Assembly: GCA_020444775.1 (NCBI GenBank) | Contig: JAGRHX010000081.1 | Location: forward strand, 1-8,290 | DNA length: 8,290 nt | Source: Gammaproteobacteria bacterium | Lineage (GTDB): Bacteria; Pseudomonadota; Gammaproteobacteria; HK1 | Direction of reading: 5' to 3' | Shown here: positions 1-4,986 of the stretch, in pieces | Position numbering within the stretch: position 1 is the first letter of the stretch | Layout of the letters: each line of letters opens with the position of its first letter | Notes under the pieces: model-generated | What the model was told of the DNA's origin: nothing | What the model saw: the letters and a program-made list of their open reading frames with translations, nothing else | The model's database searches: none | Program-made: the position numbers and the translations under genes

Positions 1-7
1 GCTGACG

Positions 8-787
8 TCACTGGGCGCACCAGCCGCCGTCGACGGTCCATGCGGCGCCACGAACCTGGGCCGCGGCGTCCGTGCACAAGAACACCGCCACCTCGCCGAG
101 CTGCTCGGGGGTGACGAATGCCTTGGACGGTTGCTTCTCCGAAAGCAGCTCCAGCTTCGCCGCCTCGACGCTGATGCCCTCGGCGCTCGCCCGCGCCTCG
201 ACCTGCTTCTGGACCAGCGGCGTCAGCACCCACCCCGGGCAGATGGCGTTGCAGGTCACGCCGCTCTCCGCGGTCTCCAGAGCGACCACCTTGGTGAGCC
301 CGACCACGCCGTGCTTGGCGGCGATGTACGCGACCTTGTGCACCGAGCCGACCAGCCCGTGCACCGAGGCGATGTTGACGATCCGTCCCCAGTCACGCTC
401 GAGCATCTCCGGTACCACCAGGCGCGTGCAATGGAACACCGCCGACAGATTCACCGCGATGATGGCGTCCCAGCGTTCAGGCGGGAACTCCTGCACCGGG
501 GCGGTGTGCTGGATTCCGGCATTGTTGACCAGGATGTCGATGCCGCCCAGACGCTCGCGGCTCGAGCGCACCAGCTCGTCGATCTGCTCGGGCTTGCTCA
601 GGTCGGCGGCGCAGTACTCGACCCGCACGCCATGACGGGCCGCCAGGTCGGCGCGGATCGAATCAATCTGCGCCGGCTCGCCAAAGCCGTTGAGCATGAC
701 GTTGCAGCCACCGGCTGCCAGCCGGTTGGCGATACCGAGGCCGATGCCACTGGTCGAACCGGTGACGAGTGCGTTCTTGCCTTGCAT
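8..787 (-). CDS. bdhA: (R)-3-hydroxybutyrate dehydrogenase (SDR family)
   Basis: 259-residue classical short-chain dehydrogenase/reductase, probably a cytoplasmic NAD-dependent enzyme interconverting (R)-3-hydroxybutyrate and acetoacetate in polyhydroxybutyrate or ketone-body use. Seen: the TGSTSGIG nucleotide-binding motif at residues 9-16, NNAG at 88-91, catalytic Ser141 and the Tyr154-x3-Lys158 pair, and a PGW segment near 184-186. Gln93, His143, Lys151 and Gln195 sit where the Pseudomonas fragi enzyme (Gln94, His144, Lys152, Gln196 from memory) binds the substrate carboxylate, which separates it from generic SDRs. The length is full for the family. The ATG start gives the normal N-terminus just before the Rossmann motif; a GGAG lies 11 nt upstream, a slightly long spacing. 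It is divergent from the deformylase gene and has no visible partner gene such as a CoA transferase or thiolase. Confidence 0.93.
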   Translation of the reverse strand: MQGKNALVTGSTSGIGLGIANRLAAGGCNVMLNGFGEPAQIDSIRADLAARHGVRVEYCAADLSKPEQIDELVRSSRERLGGIDILVNNAGIQHTAPVQEFPPERWDAIIAVNLSAVFHCTRLVVPEMLERDWGRIVNIASVHGLVGSVHKVAYIAAKHGVVGLTKVVALETAESGVTCNAICPGWVLTPLVQKQVEARASAEGISVEAAKLELLSEKQPSKAFVTPEQLGEVAVFLCTDAAAQVRGAAWTVDGGWCAQ

Positions 788-896
788 GGTTGCGCGTGCT
801 CCGTTGAATGGCTGGAGTCCTGCCGGGTGCCCGTGACACCGGGCCGACGTCTTTTGATGTTGCTTGCTGCATCATGGATCGCTCATCCGCGCATTA

Positions 897-924
897 TGCA
901 GCAGCATCGAGCCCCGCTGCTGCA
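897..924. repeat. 9-bp perfect inverted repeat, possible operator
   Basis: TGCAGCAGC (897-905), a 10-nt spacer, then GCTGCTGCA (916-924). It adjoins GCATTATGC (891-899), itself a 4-1-4 palindrome that includes the minus-strand CATAAT hexamer. The arms therefore cover the interval between a possible -10 and -35 for bdhA. It could be a regulator site or an RNA hairpin. No known regulator consensus was recognised. Confidence 0.45.
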
Positions 925-1059
925 CTGCCACATGCAGTCCTCTTCGAAGTCCCCGTGTCAGCCCCCGTGAAGCGCATCAGGGCCATGCCTGGCGGTGTAA
1001 CATCCCCGGTCCGCCCCGCGCGCCGGGCGCCACGCCCGCCCGCCCGACCGACCGACCCT

Positions 1060-1063
1060 GGAG
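1060..1063 (+). promoter_or_regulatory. Ribosome binding site deciding the def start
   Basis: GGAG with an 8-nt spacing to ATG 1072. It supports this start over in-frame upstream starts at 808 and after. Confidence 0.7.
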
Positions 1064-1071
1064 CAACACCG

Positions 1072-1629
1072 ATGGCAGTTCGACCGGTAGTGAGAATGGG
1101 AACCCCGAGCCTGTTCGAGGCTTCCGTCCCCGTCACCGATTTCGGCAGCGAGGCGCTGGCCGCACTCGTCGAGGACCTGTGGCAGACGATGGCCGACGAG
1201 GGTGGCATCGGTATCGCCGCGCCGCAGATCGGGGTCAACCTGCGGCTGGTGGTGTTCGGGCTGGAACCGGAGCCGGACGCGGGCGACGCCACCCCGGCAC
1301 GTCTCGCGGTGCCCCGCACGGTGCTTGCCAATCCGCGCATCGAGCCGCTCTCGATGCAGACCGAGCTCGGCTACGAAGGCTGTCTAAGCGTCCCGGGCAT
1401 GCGCGGTCTGGTGCCTCGCTACCGTCACATCCGCTACAGCGGCCAGGACCTGCACGGCCGGCACTTCGAACGCGAGGCCAGCGACTACCACGCCCGCGTG
1501 GTCCAGCACGAGTGCGACCACCTGGACGGCATCCTCTATCCGATGCGCATCGAGGATCTGCGTGACTTCGGTTTCGCCGAGGAGATGGACGCGGCACGCC
1601 TGAATCCGGCCGCGCCACGCTGTATCTGA
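1072..1629 (+). CDS. def: Peptide deformylase, second-type paralog
   Basis: 185-residue metal-dependent hydrolase that removes the formyl group from the initiator methionine of nascent proteins, in the cytosol at the ribosome. All three family motifs are present: GIGIAAPQ (residues 45-52), EGCLS (102-106) with metal ligand Cys104, and HECDH (146-150) with ligands His146 and His150 and catalytic Glu147. Start chosen at 1072 because GGAG lies 8 nt upstream; the frame stays open upstream to 808, but that extension has no family similarity. The AVPRT segment at 79-83, the HECDH form and the [10 protein letters not shown] tail resemble the second deformylase of pseudomonads more than the def of the usual def-fmt operon. 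It is not followed by a co-oriented fmt, so a separate housekeeping def may exist elsewhere (inference). Confidence 0.93.
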   Translation: MAVRPVVRMGTPSLFEASVPVTDFGSEALAALVEDLWQTMADEGGIGIAAPQIGVNLRLVVFGLEPEPDAGDATPARLAVPRTVLANPRIEPLSMQTELGYEGCLSVPGMRGLVPRYRHIRYSGQDLHGRHFEREASDYHARVVQHECDHLDGILYPMRIEDLRDFGFAEEMDAARLNPAAPRCI

Positions 1630-1669
1630 AGCGGCGCCTCGACGGTCACGGAGCGGTGGTTGGCGCCTG

Positions 1670-1701
1670 AAAAAGGCGGGCCGGCTCGCACCGGACCCGC
1701 C
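1670..1701 (-). terminator. Rho-independent terminator (minus strand)
   Basis: Stem: GGCGGG+CCGG (1675-1684) pairs with CCGG+CCCGCC (1691-1701) around the 6-nt loop CTCGCA, with a single bulged A at 1695. On the plus strand five A residues (1670-1674) precede it, so on the minus strand the G+C-rich stem is followed by TTTTT. It fits termination of the transcript from the formyltransferase gene. The plus strand has no T run after the stem, so it is a poorer terminator for def. Confidence 0.78.
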
Positions 1702-1705
1702 AAGT

Positions 1706-1725
1706 ACCTTAACTAGAAGTAAGGT
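1706..1725. repeat. 6-bp inverted repeat beside the terminator
   Basis: ACCTTA (1706-1711), 8-nt loop, TAAGGT (1720-1725). It lies 5 bp from the terminator stem and is A+T-rich in a G+C-rich setting. It may form a second hairpin in the same RNA. Confidence 0.45.
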
Positions 1726-1761
1726 CGATGAAGACAGCCCCGGTCCCTGGAGCCGAGGCAA

Positions 1762-1782
1762 TGCGCAACGCAGCCTTGCGCA
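1762..1782. repeat. 7-bp hairpin upstream of the terminator on the minus strand
   Basis: TGCGCAA (1762-1768), a 7-nt loop, TTGCGCA (1776-1782); a perfect stem. Together with the two neighbouring stems it makes a three-hairpin series. Confidence 0.45.
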
Positions 1783-1867
1783 CGACCCGCCGGAACGCTA
1801 ACAGGCAGACCCGGCGAAGTGTGCCAAACCCATCGCAAATGCATGGTTCAAAGCTGCCACGACCGTC

Positions 1868-2536
1868 TCAGAACCGTGTTTGCGCCGCACCTTCGGGAAT
1901 TTCTCCCGGTTGCTCGAGCACCGCGCGCAGCAGCCAGGCGGCATCCGCCGCGAGCGCGGCTTCGATCCGTGACAATGCCGCCGAGCGCTCGACACGGCGC
2001 CGGACCTGAGCAATCACCCGGCCGGTGTCCAGGCCGTCGTCCAGCCAGTGCAAGCTGACCCCGAAGCACCCGTCACCACCTTCGATCTGGTCGCGTACCG
2101 GGTTAGGCCCGGGCCAGGCGGGCAACAGGGACGGATGCAGATTGAGCAGGCCAAGTGGCAGGCCGGCGCGGCTCGCGGCGTCCAGCCGGTAAGGAAAGCA
2201 GCCGACTACGCCGAGCCTCACGCCACGTTGCGCGAGCATGTGAAAAGGTCGTGGGTCGCGACCGGCCGCCGTGCGCGGATAGTGCAGCAGCTCGATGCCG
2301 TGTCGACGGGCCCGCTGCTCGATGGGGCTGCGTGTGGTCAGGGGCAGCTCGATGCGCGGCCGTCCCGGGGATGGATCCCGGTCCCTGGCAGCACGCACCC
2401 CGGCGTCACCGGCCATCAGCACCGCGACTGGCGCGCAGTCGACTCGCAGCAGCGCATCGAACAGCACGCTGGCATAGTGAGCCGTGGTGGCCAGCAGCAC
2501 GAAGCGCGGCACGACGACACCGCTCACCTGCTGCAC
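1868..2536 (-). CDS. Formyltransferase family protein (single N-terminal-type domain)
   Basis: About 222 residues with the fold signature shared by methionyl-tRNA formyltransferase and glycinamide ribonucleotide formyltransferase. The catalytic Asn-His-Asp set is visible: Asn132 and His134 in NLHPSLLP (132-139) and Asp170 in LDDGLDTG (165-172). Like its relatives it probably uses N10-formyl-tetrahydrofolate. It is about 90 residues shorter than a normal Fmt (around 315) and lacks the C-terminal tRNA-binding OB-type domain, so a tRNA substrate is doubtful and the acceptor is unknown. The start is uncertain: GTG 2536 is the longest form; GTG 2527 or GTG 2512 would start closer to the first strand (PRFVLLATT), and none has a strong ribosome binding site. 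It converges on def, is divergent from the NTF2-like gene, and is followed by the terminator at 1670-1701. Confidence 0.8.
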   Translation of the reverse strand: MQQVSGVVVPRFVLLATTAHYASVLFDALLRVDCAPVAVLMAGDAGVRAARDRDPSPGRPRIELPLTTRSPIEQRARRHGIELLHYPRTAAGRDPRPFHMLAQRGVRLGVVGCFPYRLDAASRAGLPLGLLNLHPSLLPAWPGPNPVRDQIEGGDGCFGVSLHWLDDGLDTGRVIAQVRRRVERSAALSRIEAALAADAAWLLRAVLEQPGEIPEGAAQTRF

Positions 2537-2571
2537 CCGGCATGACCCAGCAACCAGGCGTGGACCCGATC

Positions 2572-3024
2572 ATGAGCAGTCAATCTTCGTCACCCGGTTT
2601 CGCCTCGGCCGAAGCGGCCGAGCTCGGCTTCTACGCCGCCTTCGAGCGCGGCGATATCGCCGCCATGATAGCTGTCTGGTCGGAAGACCCGGACATCAGC
2701 TGCATTCACCCCATGGGTCCCGTGCTGCGTGGCCCTTCCGCAATCGGTGACAGCTGGCGGCAGATCCTGGCGCCCCAGCACCGCCTGCGCATCACGCTGA
2801 GCCATCAGGTCGTGTTCAGCGATGCCCACCTGTGCGTGCACTGCGTGCACGAGAACATCCATCATGGCGACCGTTTCGAGGATTTGAGCGTTATCATCGC
2901 CACCAACGCCTATCGCTTCGACGGTCAGGGCTGGCGCATGATCCTGCATCATGCCTCGCCCGGGGCCAGGCCTGCTCGCGCGCCCAGCGTCGAGCCGGTG
3001 CCGCCCGACCGGGCGGTGCATTGA
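2572..3024 (+). CDS. SnoaL/NTF2-like (ketosteroid-isomerase-homolog) protein
   Basis: 150-residue cone-shaped NTF2-like fold protein. Seen: an N-terminal helix region with FYAAFERGDIAAMIAVW (residues 20-36), then the typical DPDISCIHPMGP strand (39-50), RGPSAIGDSW (53-62), and a C-terminal half rich in His and aromatic residues ending in a WRMILHHAS strand. This matches the SnoaL-like proteins widespread in proteobacteria; no specific reaction can be assigned. The tail after the last strand (Pro/Ala/Arg-rich) is probably disordered. ATG 2572 was chosen because an AGG-containing purine-rich stretch lies about 12 nt upstream, though weak; in-frame ATG 2542 would add 10 residues and has no ribosome binding site. 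It precedes the PrpF-family gene by 74 bp on the same strand, so co-transcription is possible. Confidence 0.82.
   Translation: MSSQSSSPGFASAEAAELGFYAAFERGDIAAMIAVWSEDPDISCIHPMGPVLRGPSAIGDSWRQILAPQHRLRITLSHQVVFSDAHLCVHCVHENIHHGDRFEDLSVIIATNAYRFDGQGWRMILHHASPGARPARAPSVEPVPPDRAVH
3001..3016. repeat. 6-bp hairpin at the end of the NTF2-like gene
   Basis: CCGCCC, GACC loop, GGGCGG: a perfect stem encoding the last residues of the protein. No T run follows, so it is not an intrinsic terminator; it could stabilise the 3' end or be a by-product of the coding sequence. Confidence 0.4.
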
Positions 3025-3054
3025 GCCCCCCCGAGATGCATTGAGACCCCGAGA
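3017..3054. repeat. Tandem duplication spanning a stop codon
   Basis: Unit 1 at 3017-3036 (20 bp) and unit 2 at 3037-3054 (18 bp) are adjacent. Both begin TGCATTGAG and end CCCCGAGA; they differ in the length of the C run and one C/A change. The TGA of the NTF2-like gene (3022-3024) is inside unit 1. It looks like a slippage duplication. Confidence 0.7.
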
Positions 3055-3098
3055 GGCGAGACGGCCACCAATAGCAGCGTTGCGCGAGGAACCATCAC

Positions 3099-4205
3099 AT
3101 GCTGAAAGCCATTCCCGCCATCTGGATGCGCGGCGGCACATCCAAGGGCCTTTATTTCGACCAGCGCGACCTGCCGGCCGATCCGGCCATGCGTGACCGC
3201 GTGCTGCTGGCCGCGATGGGCTCGCCCGACGATCGCCAGATCGACGGTGTAGGTGGCGCCACCCCGCTCACCAGCAAGGTCTGCATGGTCAGCCCCAGCA
3301 GCCACCCGGACGCGGACGTGGACTACTTCTTCGCCCAGGTCATCATCGGCAAGCCGATCGTCGATACCAGCCCCACCTGCGGCAATCTGCTCAGCGGGAT
3401 CGGACCGTTCGCCATCGAGCGCGGCATGGTCAAGGCCCAGGACGGGCAGACCCGGGTACGGATCAACGTGGTCAACATCGGCGGCCTGGTCGAGGCCGTG
3501 GTGCAGACACCCGGCGGCAAGGTCGAGTACGAGGGCGATGTGCGCATCGACGGCGTGCCCGGCAGCGCCGCGCCGATCACGCTCAACGTGCTCAAGTGCG
3601 TGGGCTCACGCACCTCCGGGCTGCTGCCCACCGGTAACGCCGTGGACGAGATCGACGGTCTGCGTGTCTCGTGCGTGGACGCCGCGATGCCGATGATGCT
3701 GGTCAAGGCGGCGGACATCGGCAAGACGGGCTACGAGACCCCCAAGGAGTTGGACGCGGACCGTGACATGTTCCGACGTCTGGAGGCGGTACGACGCATC
3801 GCCGGCGAACGCATGGGGCTGGGTGATGTGAGCGACAAGGTGGTGCCGAAGATCGGTATCGTCGCTCCACCCCGCTCGGGCGGCAGCATATCCGACCGGT
3901 ATCTGGTGCCGGACAAGGCTCACGAGGCGCATGCCGCGACCGGCTCCATCTGTGTTGCCTGTGCCGCCATCGTGCCCGGCACGGTCGCCAACGAGGTGTC
4001 GACCGCGAGTCTCGAAGCGGATCGGGAGCAGGTGGTGCGGATCGAGCACCCTGCGGGATTCATCGACGTCACCTTGCGGGCACGGCCCTCGAACAGCGAC
4101 GGTCTGGAGCTGCTCTCGGCCGGCCTGGTGCGCACCGCGCGACTACTGTTCGACGGTGCGGTGATGATCCCCGGACACCTGCTTCAGACCGAGCGCGCGG
4201 CCTGA
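3099..4205 (+). CDS. PrpF/GalD-family isomerase, probable 4-oxalomesaconate tautomerase
   Basis: 368-residue protein of the PrpF family (diaminopimelate-epimerase-like fold, two similar halves), cytosolic, moving a double bond in an unsaturated tricarboxylate. Seen: MRGGTSKG at residues 10-17, GSPDDRQIDGVGG (41-53), TSK at 58-60, CGN at 94-96, LLPTGN in the middle, GDVSDKVVPK and a closing VRTARLLFDG. Lys60 and Cys94 correspond to the Lys/Cys pair proposed as catalytic in PrpF. The length and the RQIDGVGG and VRTARLLFDG stretches resemble Pseudomonas GalD (gallate pathway) more than longer PrpF (2-methylaconitate isomerase). No gallate, protocatechuate or methylcitrate gene is nearby, so the substrate remains inferred. 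GAGGA (3086-3090) lies 8 nt before the ATG and fixes the start. Its last 63 bp overlap the converging membrane-protein gene. Confidence 0.87.
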   Translation: MLKAIPAIWMRGGTSKGLYFDQRDLPADPAMRDRVLLAAMGSPDDRQIDGVGGATPLTSKVCMVSPSSHPDADVDYFFAQVIIGKPIVDTSPTCGNLLSGIGPFAIERGMVKAQDGQTRVRINVVNIGGLVEAVVQTPGGKVEYEGDVRIDGVPGSAAPITLNVLKCVGSRTSGLLPTGNAVDEIDGLRVSCVDAAMPMMLVKAADIGKTGYETPKELDADRDMFRRLEAVRRIAGERMGLGDVSDKVVPKIGIVAPPRSGGSISDRYLVPDKAHEAHAATGSICVACAAIVPGTVANEVSTASLEADREQVVRIEHPAGFIDVTLRARPSNSDGLELLSAGLVRTARLLFDGAVMIPGHLLQTERAA

Positions 4206-4913
4206 GCACGCCGCGCCCCGGCGCCACGTACCGAGTGCCGCGAGCGCAAACACCGTGAGCAGGCCGAGATAGGGAATCAGGGCGTGTCGGCGCAACCTGT
4301 CCTGCTCGGCTCGGGCCTGGTCGCGTGCTCGGGTCGACCACAGCTGCAGCTCGTACAGACCGCCGTCCAGCTCATTGCGCGCAACCTCACGCAGGCGCTC
4401 GACCTCGTGGTCCAGCGGCCCGCCACTCGCGGCGCCTTGCTGCGCACCTCGATGCAGATCGCTGAGCCGGCGAGCGCGCCGGTCGAAGCCGGCCAGCGCC
4501 GAATCCAGATGTGCCGCCGGCCAGCTTGCGGCGAGCGCCCGAGGCGTGTCGTTCGCCGGTGACAGCAGCTCGCCGAGCAGGCGCTTCTTCAGGCCCAGCT
4601 CGTCGAGCAAAGCGGCGGTCGATCGCGACAGGGCCCGGGCAAGCTCAGGGTCACCCTCACCGTAGCGGAAGCCGCCCGCGTTCCAGCTGATACGCTGCAC
4701 CAGCAGCTGCATCCGCGCGCTCAGCGCGGACACGGTCTCGGCACGGGCAACGGCCGCGCTGCTGCCATTCATCCGCTGCAGATTGAGCGCGATGGCGGCG
4801 ATGCAGATCGCTACCGGCAGCCAGTAGCCCCAATGACCGCGAAATCCCCGGTACCCACCGTTGCCCTGATGGTCGATGTCCCCGCGCCGCCGCGCTCGTC
4901 GTGCCAACAACAT
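4143..4913 (-). CDS. Two-helix membrane protein resembling a sensor input domain, no output domain
   Basis: About 256 residues. The N-terminus is basic (LARRARRR), then a Gly/aromatic stretch, a hydrophobic helix at about 30-46, a 160-residue helical, charged region, a second hydrophobic helix at about 211-230, and a short basic tail of about 26 residues. This layout is that of the input half of a histidine kinase, chemoreceptor or cyclase with a periplasmic helical-bundle domain. The ARMQLLVQRIS stretch loosely recalls PilJ/NIT-type sensors. No HAMP, kinase, GGDEF or MCP domain follows, because the reading frame runs into the end of the opposing isomerase gene. Start ATG 4913 is chosen for GGGAG 5 nt upstream; the frame stays open into aspS, but that extension is antisense-free coding overlap and unlikely. 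It lies 73 bp after aspS on the same strand. Family unrecognised. Confidence 0.6.
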   Translation of the reverse strand: MLLARRARRRGDIDHQGNGGYRGFRGHWGYWLPVAICIAAIALNLQRMNGSSAAVARAETVSALSARMQLLVQRISWNAGGFRYGEGDPELARALSRSTAALLDELGLKKRLLGELLSPANDTPRALAASWPAAHLDSALAGFDRRARRLSDLHRGAQQGAASGGPLDHEVERLREVARNELDGGLYELQLWSTRARDQARAEQDRLRRHALIPYLGLLTVFALAALGTWRRGAACSGRALGLKQVSGDHHRTVEQ

Positions 4914-4924
4914 CGCTGCTCCCA

Positions 4925-4952
4925 CCGCTGTATGCGCTATACACTTCAGCGG
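4925..4952. repeat. Nested inverted repeats between aspS and the membrane-protein gene
   Basis: CCGCTG (4925-4930) and CAGCGG (4947-4952) form an outer 6-bp inverted repeat; TGTAT (4929-4933) and ATACA (4939-4943) form an inner 5-bp one with GCGCT between. The site lies 12 bp upstream of the start at 4913 and overlaps TATA-like hexamers on both strands. It may be an operator or a short leader hairpin. Confidence 0.4.
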
Positions 4953-4986
4953 TAGAACTGCGACATCCTTCACATCTTGCGGGTCA

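Larger units (their letters stand above)
788..1071. other. Divergent intergenic region between bdhA and def
   Basis: This 284-bp gap must carry the promoters for both divergent genes. It holds the inverted repeat at 897-924, a CATAAT hexamer on the minus strand (898 to 893) that could be a weak -10 for bdhA, the 8-bp palindrome CTTCGAAG at 942-949, and an imperfect 8-bp repeat (822-829 with 837-844, one mismatch). No good -35 box was seen for either gene. The last 60 bp before def are extremely G+C-rich with short GACC repeats. No coding sequence here is credible. Confidence 0.6.
1630..1867. other. Structured convergent gap between def and the formyltransferase gene
   Basis: This 238-bp stretch lacks a credible gene. 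It contains GGCGCCT twice (1633-1639 and 1662-1668), a terminator hairpin (1675-1701), a 6-bp hairpin (1706-1725) and a 7-bp hairpin (1762-1782). Read on the minus strand the order is 7-bp hairpin, 6-bp hairpin, terminator. It can be a long 3' UTR of the formyltransferase mRNA or a small RNA with its own promoter; I found no convincing promoter for the second option. Confidence 0.5.

Noticed and set aside
131..970. Long plus-strand open frame opposite bdhA
   Set aside because: It is antisense to a well-supported enzyme; its composition (many Arg, His, Asp, Gln) is typical of shadow frames in G+C-rich genes.
808..1071. N-terminal extension of the deformylase frame by 88 codons
   Set aside because: No family similarity, biased composition, and a good ribosome binding site directly precedes ATG 1072.
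1845..1853. GGTTCAAAG, like a tRNA T-loop
   Set aside because: No matching T stem, anticodon arm or acceptor stem around it on either strand.
1798..2013. 71-codon minus-strand frame crossing the formyltransferase end
   Set aside because: Overlaps the formyltransferase gene out of frame, has no ribosome binding site that I trust, and no recognisable family.
4928..4949. CTGTAT...CAG resembling a LexA box
   Set aside because: The CTG and CAG are 16 nt apart instead of 10, so it does not fit the LexA consensus.
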